Source: Candidatus Aminicenantes bacterium UBA4820
Lineage (GTDB): Bacteria > Acidobacteriota > UBA4820
NCBI GenBank assembly: GCA_002402325.1
Contig: DHFQ01000099.1
Location: forward strand, 1-38,850
Reading direction: 5' to 3'
DNA length: 38,850 nucleotides
Shown: one piece after another, positions 8,112-16,543 of the stretch
How positions within the stretch are numbered: the first letter of the stretch is position 1
Layout: each line of letters opens with the position of its first letter
Position numbers and translations under genes: made by a program
Notes under the pieces: model-generated
Told to the model about the DNA's origin: nothing
The model's input: only the letters and a program-made list of their open reading frames with translations
Database searches by the model: none

Positions 8112-9056
8112 TTATCCCTTTTCTTCAAATAGCCATGTTGAAAGATATCTTTCTCCAGAGTCTGGAATTACAACAACTATCATCTTGCCTTCGTTTTCCT
8201 TTCTTGCTGCCACCTCAAGTGATGCCCAAAGTGCTGCACCCGATGAAATTCCAACAAGTATTCCCTCTTCCCTTGCCACTCTTCTTGCCATTTTCCCGGC
8301 ATCCTCGTCCTTTACCGCAATTACCTCATCGATTATCTCTCTATTTAAAATTGGTGGAATAAATCCCGCTCCTATACCCTGAATTTTATGAGTCCCCGCT
8401 TTTCCTCCCGATAGAACAGGAGAATCTGCTGGCTCAACAGCCACAACCTCCAACGAAGGTTTGAAAGACTTGATTACCTCTCCAACTCCCGTTATAGTGC
8501 CGCCTGTTCCGACACCCGCAACAAGAATATCTATCGCCCCATCCGTGTCGTTATAAATCTCAACTGCAGTGGTTTTTCTATGGATTTCTGGATTTGCGGG
8601 ATTTGCAAACTGGTTTGGAAGAAAGCAACTCTCCTTCCTCGCAATCTCATCTGCCTTTTCTATTGCTCCACTCATTCCAAGAGTGCCTTTCGTGAGAATC
8701 ACTTCAGCACCCAACGCTCTCAGGAGCTTTTGCCTCTCGATGCTCATAGTTTCTGGCATTGTAAGAATGAGTTTGTAACCTTTAGCCATTGAGATAAAGG
8801 CAAGCCCAATACCGGTGTTACCGCTCGTTGGTTCAACAATCGTCATTCCCTTTCTAAGTTTTCCCTCTCTTTCTGCAGACTCAATCATAGAAAAAGCAAC
8901 CCTATCTTTGACACTCGATAAAGGGTTAAAAAATTCAAGTTTGGCAAGCATCGTCGCTTTCAACCCTTCGGTTATTCTCTCAAGCTTAACGAGAGGGGTG
9001 TTTCCGATTGTCTCAATTATATTTTTTGAAATTTTTGGCCTAATTGCTCTTTCCAT
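8112..9056 (-). CDS. cysK: Cysteine synthase (O-acetylserine sulfhydrylase)
   Basis: PLP enzyme that makes cysteine from O-acetylserine and sulfide. The 314 residues show the whole family pattern: NTPLVKL near 19, PLSSVKDR with the PLP lysine at K50, the substrate loop PTSGNTG, the phosphate-binding GVGTGGTITG, and ISSGAA near the C-terminus. It follows the serine acetyltransferase gene by 9 bp, giving a two-step pathway in one transcript. ATG start with AAGGGG upstream. CysM or a cystathionine-beta-synthase-like enzyme would look similar, but length and motifs favour CysK. Confidence 0.94.
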   Translation of the reverse strand: MERAIRPKISKNIIETIGNTPLVKLERITEGLKATMLAKLEFFNPLSSVKDRVAFSMIESAEREGKLRKGMTIVEPTSGNTGIGLAFISMAKGYKLILTMPETMSIERQKLLRALGAEVILTKGTLGMSGAIEKADEIARKESCFLPNQFANPANPEIHRKTTAVEIYNDTDGAIDILVAGVGTGGTITGVGEVIKSFKPSLEVVAVEPADSPVLSGGKAGTHKIQGIGAGFIPPILNREIIDEVIAVKDEDAGKMARRVAREEGILVGISSGAALWASLEVAARKENEGKMIVVVIPDSGERYLSTWLFEEKG

Positions 9057-9065
9057 TTTTTCCCC

Positions 9066-9980
9066 TTAATAGCGTTGGATCAATTTGCTTTGCGGTGGAA
9101 CATCATCAGTTACCCACAGGTTACCACCTATTACTGAACCCTTTCCTATTGTTATCCTACCAAGAATCGTCGCTCCCGCATATATTATTACATCGTCCTC
9201 AACAATTGGGTGTCTTGGAATGCCTTTAATTGGATTGCCATTTTGATCAAGTGGAAAACTTTTTGCGCCAAGTGTAACCCCTTGATAAAGCCTTACTCTC
9301 TTCCCAATTATCGATGTCTCTCCAATGACTATTCCCGTGCCATGGTCCATAAAGAAGAACTCTCCAATTTCCGCTCCTGGATGAATGTCGATGCCTGTTT
9401 CTGAATGAGATAACTCAGAAATTATCCTTGGAATTAGTGGAATTTTGAGTTTATAAAGTTCGTGGGCAATTCTGTGGTTGGTAAGAGCATAGACACTTGG
9501 GTAGCAAAAGATAGTTTCCCCACGGCTTTTTGCAGCAGGGTCGCCGATGTAGGCTGCTTCAACATCTGTAGAGAGTATTTTTCTTAATTCAGTCAATTGC
9601 AACAAAAATTGCAGTGAGAGTTGATTTGCCAATTTAGCGCAGGAATCACAGTTAGTATTTTCCAAAGAATTACACTCAAAGCACATTCCTCTTAAAATCT
9701 GTTCGCTCAAATTTCTGTGAACCTCATCAAGCATAGCACCCGTGTAATATTTTATTGTCTCAAATGTCAATTCTGATTGGCCGAAGTAACCCGGAAAAAT
9801 TATCGCTCTTAAATCCTCGACAATTTCATTCAGAGTTTCAACCGAAGGCATTGGAGTGTTGTGGTTGCTTCTGTGAATCACGCTATTGTAAGATTTTGGA
9901 TTACTTAGTTCCTGCACAAGTTTATGGAGAAGTTTCGCCTCATCCTTATCATTGAAATTAAAATTTTTTGTTTTTTTCAT
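9066..9980 (-). CDS. cysE: Serine O-acetyltransferase
   Basis: Makes O-acetylserine from serine and acetyl-CoA, feeding the adjacent cysteine synthase. It has a long helical N-terminal domain (about 1-170) and a C-terminal left-handed beta-helix of hexapeptide repeats, including DIHPGAEIG, DHGTGIVIGE and GVTLGAKSF; the two histidines of the active site are in DIHPG and DHGTG. At 304 residues it belongs to the long subgroup. A CX2C-X7-CX2C cluster lies near residues 110-125 in the helical domain. I chose ATG 9980, 7 nt after AGGA, over the TTG at 9986. It lies 13 bp after folP. Confidence 0.92.
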   Translation of the reverse strand: MKKTKNFNFNDKDEAKLLHKLVQELSNPKSYNSVIHRSNHNTPMPSVETLNEIVEDLRAIIFPGYFGQSELTFETIKYYTGAMLDEVHRNLSEQILRGMCFECNSLENTNCDSCAKLANQLSLQFLLQLTELRKILSTDVEAAYIGDPAAKSRGETIFCYPSVYALTNHRIAHELYKLKIPLIPRIISELSHSETGIDIHPGAEIGEFFFMDHGTGIVIGETSIIGKRVRLYQGVTLGAKSFPLDQNGNPIKGIPRHPIVEDDVIIYAGATILGRITIGKGSVIGGNLWVTDDVPPQSKLIQRY

Positions 9981-9993
9981 TTTCAAATCCTTT

Positions 9994-10812
9994 TTAAAGC
10001 GAACTAATACACTTCAAACTTTGTAAATTCTCCTTTACATCGTGAACTCTAAAAATTTTAACTCCTTTAAGAAAAGCATAAACATTAAAGGCAAGAGTGC
10101 CAGGAAGTCTTTCTTCAACCTTTGTATTTGTAATGTTTCCTATCAAACTTTTCCTTGAAGCACCAAGAAGCACAGGGTGCTCTGTTGAAACAAACTCATC
10201 AATATTTTTAATGAGTTTTAAGTTGTCTTGAGTACTCTTTCCAAACCCGATTCCAGGGTCAATTATGATTTTCTCCTTTTCAACACCAGAACCAATTGCC
10301 TGCTCAACTGATTCTTTAAGGCTCGATTTTACCTCTTTGACTACATCTTCATAAATAGGATTGACCTGCATATTTTTTGGTGTTCCCTTTATGTGCATCA
10401 AAACAATGTGTTTTTTGTATTTTGCAGCAATTTTAAGTATTTCTGGATCATCTTTGCCACCTGAAATATCATTAATAATTTCCGCACCCAGATTAATTGC
10501 ACATTCCGCCACTACAGATTTTCTTGTGTCAATAGAGATCGGAAGATTAAAATTTAATCTTTTAAGTTCATCTAAAATTGTAGAGATTCTCTTTTTTTCT
10601 ACTTCGGTTTCTACTCCATCGCTAAAGGGCTTTGTTGATTCCGCCCCGATGTCAATGATATTTGCCCCCTCTTCCTTCATTTTAAAAGCGTGTTCTATGG
10701 CTTTTTCGATTGAAAGATACCTTCCACCATCATAAAAAGAGTCCTCAGTTACATTTAAAACTCCCATAATCAAAAATTTTTCTTTTTTCAAAAGGTTTGA
10801 AACACTATCCAA
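9994..10812 (-). CDS. folP: Dihydropteroate synthase
   Basis: Condenses the pterin diphosphate with p-aminobenzoate in folate synthesis. The 272-residue TIM barrel shows MGVLNVTEDSFYDGG from about 16, IDIGAESTKPFSDG (substrate and magnesium loops), the central DISGGKDD segment, and DPGIGFGKSTQDN. The putative start is TTG, 1 nt after the ftsH stop, with a G-rich ribosome site inside the end of ftsH. Gene order tilS-hpt-ftsH-folP is common in bacteria. folE, another folate gene, lies on the other strand 5 kb away. Confidence 0.94.
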   Translation of the reverse strand: MDSVSNLLKKEKFLIMGVLNVTEDSFYDGGRYLSIEKAIEHAFKMKEEGANIIDIGAESTKPFSDGVETEVEKKRISTILDELKRLNFNLPISIDTRKSVVAECAINLGAEIINDISGGKDDPEILKIAAKYKKHIVLMHIKGTPKNMQVNPIYEDVVKEVKSSLKESVEQAIGSGVEKEKIIIDPGIGFGKSTQDNLKLIKNIDEFVSTEHPVLLGASRKSLIGNITNTKVEERLPGTLAFNVYAFLKGVKIFRVHDVKENLQSLKCISSL

Positions 10813-10813
10813 C

Positions 10814-12670
10814 TTAAACCTGTTCCCCTTTTTGCTCTTCTTTCTTGTTTTTTAAAACGACACCCGCGATTTTCTTTCCCGTAATCTCCTCAAGTTCATC
10901 CTTTTCAAGAACCTCTTTTTCCTTCAGTCTTGCAACAAGTTTTTCAAGTATTTCCCTATTTTCAACGAGTATCTTCTTAGCCGTTTCGTATGCTGTCATA
11001 ATAAGAAGTTTTACCTCATTATCAATCTCTTCAGCAGTTTTCTCAGAATAGATACTCTTCGTTGTTCCCTCCCAGAAGTTTGCAAAGGCTGCCTTTTCAC
11101 TTTTTAAACTTAAAAGACCAACTTTACTGCTCATCCCCCACACTGTAACCATATTTCTTGCAATTTCTGTTGCCCTTTCAAGGTCATTTCCTGCACCGGT
11201 TGTTATGTTGTTTAAAAAAAGTTCTTCAGCCGCCCTTCCACCAAGTAAAACTGCAAGTTCTGCATCAAGATAACTTTTTGTATAGTTATATTTATCGTCA
11301 ATTGGAAGTTGTTGTGTAACACCAAGCGCCATTCCCCTTGGAACAATTGAAACTTTGTGAACAGGGTCTGCATCTTTTAGATTTAACGCCACAACTGCAT
11401 GCCCGCATTCGTGATAAGCGACGACTTGTTTATCATCTTCAGAAAGAATCATTGATTTTCTTTCCATCCCTAAAAGAACTTTATCTTTTGCATACTCAAA
11501 ATCTTCAATATCAACCTGACCTTTATTTAGCCTTGCTGCCCTTAATGCGGCTTCGTTCACGAGATTAGCAAGGTCAGCGCCTGAAAATCCGGGTGTTCCT
11601 CTCGCTATCAGTGAAACATCCACATTCTGATCTACCTTTATATTTCTTAAATGAACCTTTAGTATCTCCTCTCTTCCTCTCAAATCTGGTCTTGGAATCA
11701 CTATTCTTCTATCAAACCTTCCGGGTCTCAAGAGTGCCTGGTCTAAGACATCAGGCCTATTTGTTGCAGCGATGATGATTACTCCCTGATTGGTTTCAAA
11801 TCCATCCATTTCAACGAGTAACTGGTTTAGAGTTTGCTCTCTTTCTTCGTGCCCTCCTCCACTTATTCCCATTCCTCTATGTCTTCCAACTGCGTCAATT
11901 TCATCAATAAAAATTATGCAAGGGGCATTCTTCTTTGCCTGCTCAAACATATCTCTTACCCTGCTTGCACCAACGCCGACAAAAAGTTCAACAAATTCTG
12001 AACCTGAAATTGAAAAGAATGGGACATTCGCCTCACCTGCTATAGCTTTTGCAAGAAGTGTTTTTCCTGTTCCAGGAGGTCCCATCAAAAGAACACCCTT
12101 GGGAATTTTTCCTCCAAGTGCTTCAAACTTCTTAGGATTCTTTAAAAATTCAATTATCTCAGCAACTTCTTCTTCGACTTCATCCATTCCTGCAACATTA
12201 TCAAAGGTAACTTTGTTTTTGTCTGAAGTTATCATCCTTGCCTTTGATTTGCCAAATGATAAAGCCTTATTTCCCCCCGATTGCATCTGCCTTAAAAATA
12301 CAAACCAGAAAACAACCATTAAAATTACTGGAAGAAGGTAAAGAAAGATTATAAAATATTGTCCTGAAGAAGATTCTGAAGCCTTAACGGAGACGCCTTT
12401 TTTTACAAGCTCCGTAGAAAAATTTTGAAGGTCGGGAGGAATCGTGACATAATATTTTTTTGCCCCTTCATAAGGTTGATTTAACTCTCCTTTTACCATT
12501 GTTCCTTTGATAATTGCAGTTTTGACACCTCCTTTATCGGATAGTTCTATAAATTTTGAAAAACTTAATTCGGTCTCCTTTTCAAAATTTTTTCTCACCA
12601 TTGAAAATGCTATAAAAAAAACCAAAAATATCAAAATGATAATGAGTCCAGATTTCAATTGGTCGTTCAA
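10814..12670 (-). CDS. ftsH: ATP-dependent zinc metalloprotease FtsH
   Basis: Inner-membrane AAA+ protease that degrades short-lived and damaged membrane proteins. From the chosen start (618 residues) there is a transmembrane helix at about 7-25, a periplasmic domain, a second helix at about 105-127, and the AAA domain with Walker A GPPGTGKT at 197-204, Walker B IIFIDEID and the arginine-finger region LRPGRFDRR. The zinc site is HECGH at 420-424, with cysteine where HEAGH is usual. Start TTG 12670 has AAGGAG 6 nt upstream; a TTG at 12691 overlaps hpt and lacks such a site. It sits between hpt and folP. Confidence 0.96.
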   Translation of the reverse strand: MNDQLKSGLIIILIFLVFFIAFSMVRKNFEKETELSFSKFIELSDKGGVKTAIIKGTMVKGELNQPYEGAKKYYVTIPPDLQNFSTELVKKGVSVKASESSSGQYFIIFLYLLPVILMVVFWFVFLRQMQSGGNKALSFGKSKARMITSDKNKVTFDNVAGMDEVEEEVAEIIEFLKNPKKFEALGGKIPKGVLLMGPPGTGKTLLAKAIAGEANVPFFSISGSEFVELFVGVGASRVRDMFEQAKKNAPCIIFIDEIDAVGRHRGMGISGGGHEEREQTLNQLLVEMDGFETNQGVIIIAATNRPDVLDQALLRPGRFDRRIVIPRPDLRGREEILKVHLRNIKVDQNVDVSLIARGTPGFSGADLANLVNEAALRAARLNKGQVDIEDFEYAKDKVLLGMERKSMILSEDDKQVVAYHECGHAVVALNLKDADPVHKVSIVPRGMALGVTQQLPIDDKYNYTKSYLDAELAVLLGGRAAEELFLNNITTGAGNDLERATEIARNMVTVWGMSSKVGLLSLKSEKAAFANFWEGTTKSIYSEKTAEEIDNEVKLLIMTAYETAKKILVENREILEKLVARLKEKEVLEKDELEEITGKKIAGVVLKNKKEEQKGEQV

Positions 12671-12680
12671 CTTTTTCTCC

Positions 12681-13196
12681 TTATAGTTCAACCCATGTTA
12701 AATAGGGTAAATTTCTATATTTTTCTTCATAATCAAGCCCGTATCCAACTATAAACTTATCAGGAACCGCAAAACCTCTGTAATGGATTGGAACATCAAT
12801 TTTTCTCGCTTCTGGCTTATCGAGGAGTGTGCAAACCTTTATTGAATTTGTCCCCTTTTCAGTTTCAAGGTGCTTTATCAAATAATCAATTGTTATTCCT
12901 GTGTCAACGATATCCTCTATGACAAGAACATTCTTCCCTGATAAATCCATTTCAGTTGTGTATTTAATTTCGGCATGCTTACCATCAACCATACTTTTCA
13001 TCTGTATCAAAGCGATTCTTACATCACCTTTTATCTTTCTCATTAAATCAGAGAGAAAGGGGATACACCCTTTTAAAATCCCGCAGAGAATCAATTCTTT
13101 GCCCGCATAATCCTGTTCAATCTGCTTTGATAATTCAATCACCCTCTCTGCTATTTGTTTTTCAGTAAAAAGTATTCCACTTGCAAGCTTCATCAT
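12681..13196 (-). CDS. hpt: Hypoxanthine phosphoribosyltransferase
   Basis: Purine salvage enzyme that joins hypoxanthine or guanine to PRPP. The 171-residue protein carries the PRPP-binding motif VLVIEDIVDTGIT at 90-102, the flexible loop around MKSMV, and the C-terminal VPDKFIVGYGLDYEEKYRNLPY typical of the family. The ATG overlaps the tilS stop (ATGA) and has AGGAG upstream, so it is translationally coupled to tilS. Its end covers the Shine-Dalgarno of ftsH. Confidence 0.95.
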   Translation of the reverse strand: MMKLASGILFTEKQIAERVIELSKQIEQDYAGKELILCGILKGCIPFLSDLMRKIKGDVRIALIQMKSMVDGKHAEIKYTTEMDLSGKNVLVIEDIVDTGITIDYLIKHLETEKGTNSIKVCTLLDKPEARKIDVPIHYRGFAVPDKFIVGYGLDYEEKYRNLPYLTWVEL

Positions 13197-14143
13197 CTTA
13201 CCGCTCCTATTTTTTTTCTTTTGAGCCTTATACCTTCTTCTTCTCTGAATGCTACTATATTAGATGGAAGGGGGACAAACGCTCCTTTATTTGAAGTAAT
13301 CAATCTGGCAATTCCTTCAAAATGTCTTTTGTTCAATCCTTTCAAATCTCCTTTGAGCATCTTTAAGCCCATCCTGAAACTTTGAGTTGCATCGCTCAAA
13401 CTCATAGAAGAAAAAACTCTTAAAGGATAATATAATGAATTTCCATCCAATTTTGCAACTGATGGAGTTGAAACCTCTCTACTTTTAACTATCAAAGAAA
13501 GGCTAAAAAGATTTTCTACTATTGATGGAAACTCTTTTTCAAGTAAGGGCATTATTTTAATCCTCAATTTGTTTCTCAAAAACCTTTCACTTTCATTTGA
13601 TGAATCCTCAACATATTCAATGTTACACTCTTTTGCGACCTCTTTCAATTCTTTTGAACGAATTACAAGGCAGGGGCGGATTATATTTCCCGTTTTTGCC
13701 TCAATTCCTTTCAATCCTTCAATACCACATCCCCTTGCAATCCTCAAAAGAAGAGTCTCTGCCTGATCATCCATAGTGTGAGCGGTCGCGATAAAATCAT
13801 AACCTTCTTTTTTTCTGCACTTCTCAAGGAAATAATATCTCCTTTCTCTTGCCCATTCTTCAATAGATCGCCCTTTTTCTGGTTTTGATTTCAATTTGTA
13901 AGAGAAGAATGGTAGATTAAAATTTTTTGCGACTTTTTTTGAAACCTCTTCGTCTCTTAAACTTTCATCTCCCCTCAAGGAGTGGTTTATGTGACACAAT
14001 CCTATCTTCAAATTGAATTTCTTTTCTATTGATTGAAAAAGAGAAAGCATCCCGGCTGAATCACCTCCTCCTGAATAGGCAAGAAGGATTTTATCACCAC
14101 TTTCTAATGCGAGGCTTTTAAGCCATTCTCTAAATTTTCTCAA
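13193..14143 (-). CDS. tilS: tRNA(Ile)-lysidine synthetase TilS
   Basis: Converts the wobble cytidine of the minor CAU-anticodon isoleucine tRNA into lysidine, changing its decoding from AUG to AUA. The ATP pyrophosphatase motif SGGGDS is at 24-29, followed by GLCHINHSLRGDES and the AHTMDDQAET motif, all standard for TilS. A longer frame reaches 14212 but runs through tRNA-Met and encodes only tRNA-derived residues. The first usable start is TTG 14143, 7 nt after the tRNA CCA end, giving 316 residues. No Shine-Dalgarno is visible, so translation may depend on tRNA processing. hpt overlaps its 3' end. Confidence 0.9.
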   Translation of the reverse strand: MRKFREWLKSLALESGDKILLAYSGGGDSAGMLSLFQSIEKKFNLKIGLCHINHSLRGDESLRDEEVSKKVAKNFNLPFFSYKLKSKPEKGRSIEEWARERRYYFLEKCRKKEGYDFIATAHTMDDQAETLLLRIARGCGIEGLKGIEAKTGNIIRPCLVIRSKELKEVAKECNIEYVEDSSNESERFLRNKLRIKIMPLLEKEFPSIVENLFSLSLIVKSREVSTPSVAKLDGNSLYYPLRVFSSMSLSDATQSFRMGLKMLKGDLKGLNKRHFEGIARLITSNKGAFVPLPSNIVAFREEEGIRLKRKKIGAVR

Positions 14144-14150
14144 CGATTTG

Positions 14151-14227
14151 TGGTGGCGGTGCAGGGACTTGAACCCCGGACACAACGGATATGAGCCGTT
14201 TGCTCTAACCACCTGAGCTACACCGCC
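14151..14227 (-). tRNA. tRNA-Met (CAT), elongator type
   Basis: A complete 77-nt cloverleaf with the CCA encoded (14151-14153). The acceptor arm GGCGGTG pairs with CACCGCC, and the D-arm is TAGCTCAG...GAGC. The anticodon stem AACGG/CCGTT closes the loop CTCATAT, and the T-arm contains GGTTCAAGTCC. A G1-C72 pair excludes the initiator. The 5' half GGCGGTGTAGCTCAG and the anticodon arm resemble known elongator tRNA-Met, and I prefer that to the lysidine-modified tRNA-Ile with the same anticodon. It is the first element of the tilS-hpt-ftsH-folP-cysE-cysK run. Confidence 0.93.
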
Positions 14228-14236
14228 TTTCTTAAA

Positions 14237-14265
14237 ATGATAAAATTTTCTTCTGTTTTTGTCAA
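14237..14265 (-). promoter_or_regulatory. Promoter of tRNA-Met/tilS operon
   Basis: On the minus strand TTGACA (14265-14260) and TATCAT (14242-14237) are 17 nt apart, matching consensus at six and five positions. The expected start near 14230 is just 3 nt before the tRNA 5' end at 14227. It probably drives the tRNA and the genes behind it. Between here and 14358 nothing else is recognisable. Confidence 0.75.
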
Positions 14266-14358
14266 ATTCAATCTTACTCCTTTAAACACAATTTACTCTC
14301 AACCTCTATTTTAACCGCTTTTTAAAAATTTGAAAAGTTTAAGAGAGGTTACCATTTC

Positions 14359-15810
14359 CTACATTTTAAATGCAGAAAGGAAGGCAAAGGTTAAAACAAT
14401 CATTATTACATCAAGGGTTATTCCTCTTTTTATCATCTCAGGAATGGTGATCATCTTTGAACCATAGACAATTGCATTTGGAGGGGTTGATACGGGAAGC
14501 ATAAAGGCAAGGGAACAGGCAATCGTTGCACCTAAAACGGGTGGTAATATTGGAACATTTGCGCTTTGAGCAATTGAAATTATTATAGGTATTATGATAT
14601 TTGCAGCCGCAGTGTTTGATATAAACTCCGTGAGTGCTACTGAAACCATTATTGAAAGAAATGTAAATAGCATTGGCGAAGGTTTGCCAAAAAGGTTCAA
14701 AAAGTTTTCTCCAAAGAATTTGGCAAGCCCTGTTTTAAAAATTAGATTGCCCATTGAAAGACCTCCCCCAAAAAGAATTAGAGTGCCCCAATCAATTGTC
14801 TCCACATCTTTCCATGAAAGGAGAGTCTTTTTTGAATTACTCCCACTCGGGATGAGAAAAAAGAGAATTCCTCCAAACATAGCAACTACAGACTCATTAA
14901 AGGTTGTAGAAACAATTTTTTTTGTATGAGGATTTGAGGTTACAAAAAATATGATTCCGGGAACAATCCACAAAACCACCGTTAAAAAAAAGATTGAAAT
15001 GGCTCTAATCTGGTCTTTTGTGAAGGGTTGTCTTTCTTTTTTTGAGAAAACAGTTTCCATTGACCGGGGGAATTTTATTGAAATTTTTAAGTAAAAAGCA
15101 AAAATGAAAAAGCCTGAAAGATAGAGAGGAAATGCAAAAACCATCCATTCAAAAAATGATATTTTTATGTTGGCAAACTTTTCAAGCATTGCAATGCCAA
15201 TGAGATTTGGGGGAGTTCCGACTGGTGTTCCAATTCCTCCGAGTGAGGCGCTGTATGCTATCATCAAAAGAATGGCAGGAGCAAGTTTCTTTTTAATAGC
15301 GGATGGAAAAGCGTTTAAAACCGCCAGCGCAATTGGATAAAAAATTGCAGTTACTGCTGAATTGGAAAGCCACATACTTAAAAATGAACATAAAAGAGAC
15401 ATTGACAGAAAAAGAAGAAAAGGATTTCTGGATAAAGTTCTATTCGAAAGAAAGACCCCTGAAATTCTTTTGTCAACTCCGCTTCTTTGAAGACCCTTTG
15501 CAATAAAAAAACTTCCCATAAATAAAAAAATTATTGAATCTGCAAAAGGAGAAAAAATTTCTCTAATTTCTATTACCTGAAAAATTGAGGCAAGTATTGG
15601 ACCTAAAAGTGCAGTTGCTGATAGAGGAATCGGCTCACATATCCACCAAACAACAATCCATAAAAAAATTGCAAAAACTCTTTTTGCTTCACCATTAGGA
15701 AAGGAAATTGGTGAAAGCAAAATGAAGATAAAAAGTAGAGGTCCAAGTATTAAACCGATTTTTCCTCTTAAAGTTCCTATTCCACTTTCTTCAAACTCTA
15801 ACTCTTCCAA
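14359..15810 (-). CDS. DASS/SLC13-family sodium-coupled carboxylate transporter
   Basis: An inner-membrane transporter probably moving di- or tricarboxylates with sodium. About 11-12 hydrophobic segments cover the protein. The two SNT-type substrate/sodium motifs are present as LSNSAVTAIFYP in the first half and ISNTAAANIIIP in the second, and GTPVGTPPNLIG occurs after the first repeat. The true substrate is not readable. I place the start at TTG 15810, which has GGAGGA 4-5 nt upstream (483 residues); a TTG at 15834 would overlap a TATAAT box. It stands alone, divergent from folE. Confidence 0.87.
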   Translation of the reverse strand: MEELEFEESGIGTLRGKIGLILGPLLFIFILLSPISFPNGEAKRVFAIFLWIVVWWICEPIPLSATALLGPILASIFQVIEIREIFSPFADSIIFLFMGSFFIAKGLQRSGVDKRISGVFLSNRTLSRNPFLLFLSMSLLCSFLSMWLSNSAVTAIFYPIALAVLNAFPSAIKKKLAPAILLMIAYSASLGGIGTPVGTPPNLIGIAMLEKFANIKISFFEWMVFAFPLYLSGFFIFAFYLKISIKFPRSMETVFSKKERQPFTKDQIRAISIFFLTVVLWIVPGIIFFVTSNPHTKKIVSTTFNESVVAMFGGILFFLIPSGSNSKKTLLSWKDVETIDWGTLILFGGGLSMGNLIFKTGLAKFFGENFLNLFGKPSPMLFTFLSIMVSVALTEFISNTAAANIIIPIIISIAQSANVPILPPVLGATIACSLAFMLPVSTPPNAIVYGSKMITIPEMIKRGITLDVIMIVLTFAFLSAFKM

Positions 15811-15825
15811 TAATCCTCCAATCCT

Positions 15826-15853
15826 ATTATACAACCTAAATTTTTAATTCCAA
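15826..15853 (-). promoter_or_regulatory. Possible promoter of the DASS transporter
   Basis: Minus-strand TTGGAA (15853-15848) and TATAAT (15831-15826) are 16 nt apart. Transcription would start near 15819, leaving a very short leader before TTG 15810, so either the leader is minimal or the box is fortuitous. Confidence 0.4.
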
Positions 15854-15921
15854 CCAATTAGTTTTTAATAATGCTTTGAACTTATTTCTATTTTGTGAAA
15901 CAATATAACTTGAGGATAAAG

Positions 15922-16485
15922 ATGGAAGAGCATATAAAAGAAATATTGAAAATTTTAGGTGAAAACCCTGAGCGTGACGGATTAATTGCAACTCCAAAAC
16001 GGGTTAAAGAGAGTTTTCTCGAACTTACAAAAGGGTATAAAGAGAACATCTATGACCTATGCAAGGGTGCTATTTTTGAGGAAAAATCAAAGTCAATGGT
16101 TCTTGTGAGGGATATTTCTTTTTATAGCCTTTGCGAGCACCACCTTTTACCATTTTTTGGCAAGGCTCATATAGCCTACATTCCAGATGGTAAAATTATA
16201 GGACTCTCAAAACTTCCAAGAATAGTTGAGCATTTTTCAAGAAAACTTCAGGTTCAGGAGAGGATGACAGAAGAGATCGCAGAGACGATTTCATCACTCA
16301 TAAAACCTTACGGAATGGGAGTCTTGATTGAAGCGATGCACCTATGTATGGTTATGAGAGGCGTTCAAAAGGAAAATAGTATAGCGGTGACTTCATCTTT
16401 GAGAGGAAGTTTTTTGAGAGATGAAAGGACAAGGCTTGAATTCCTCGCACTAATTGGAAGAGGGTTTAAAATTCCAACACCATAA
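15922..16485 (+). CDS. folE: GTP cyclohydrolase I
   Basis: Opens GTP to dihydroneopterin triphosphate, the first step of tetrahydrofolate synthesis. Zinc ligands C71 and H74 lie in SLCEHHLLPF and C142 in HLCMVMRG; the GTP-binding GLSKLPRIVE and the QERMTEEIA segment follow the usual spacing. Length of 187 residues is typical. A GTG at 15895 would add nine residues, but ATG 15922 has GAGG about 7 nt upstream and gives the normal N-terminus. It is the FolE1 (zinc) type. folP is encoded on the opposite strand at about 10-10.8 kb. Confidence 0.95.
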   Translation: MEEHIKEILKILGENPERDGLIATPKRVKESFLELTKGYKENIYDLCKGAIFEEKSKSMVLVRDISFYSLCEHHLLPFFGKAHIAYIPDGKIIGLSKLPRIVEHFSRKLQVQERMTEEIAETISSLIKPYGMGVLIEAMHLCMVMRGVQKENSIAVTSSLRGSFLRDERTRLEFLALIGRGFKIPTP

Positions 16486-16543
16486 ATTGAGATTTGTTGC
16501 AAAATTGAACTTTATGAGTTAAGATTTTCTATTGGTTGTTACT

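Noticed and set aside
11790..12341. A 183-residue frame antisense to ftsH
   Set aside because: It is serine/proline-rich low-complexity translation opposite a strongly conserved gene, with no ribosome site.
14144..14212. N-terminal extension of tilS to 14212
   Set aside because: It would translate through tRNA-Met; the first 23 residues are tRNA sequence and have no TilS counterpart.
14151..14227. tRNA-Ile2 (lysidine target) in place of tRNA-Met
   Set aside because: The anticodon is compatible, but the 5' half and the anticodon arm match elongator Met patterns I know; a tRNA profile search would settle it.
14228..14300. A 17-codon frame on the minus strand starting in ATTG before tRNA-Met
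   Set aside because: It overlaps the tRNA promoter and ends inside the tRNA, so it is probably chance.
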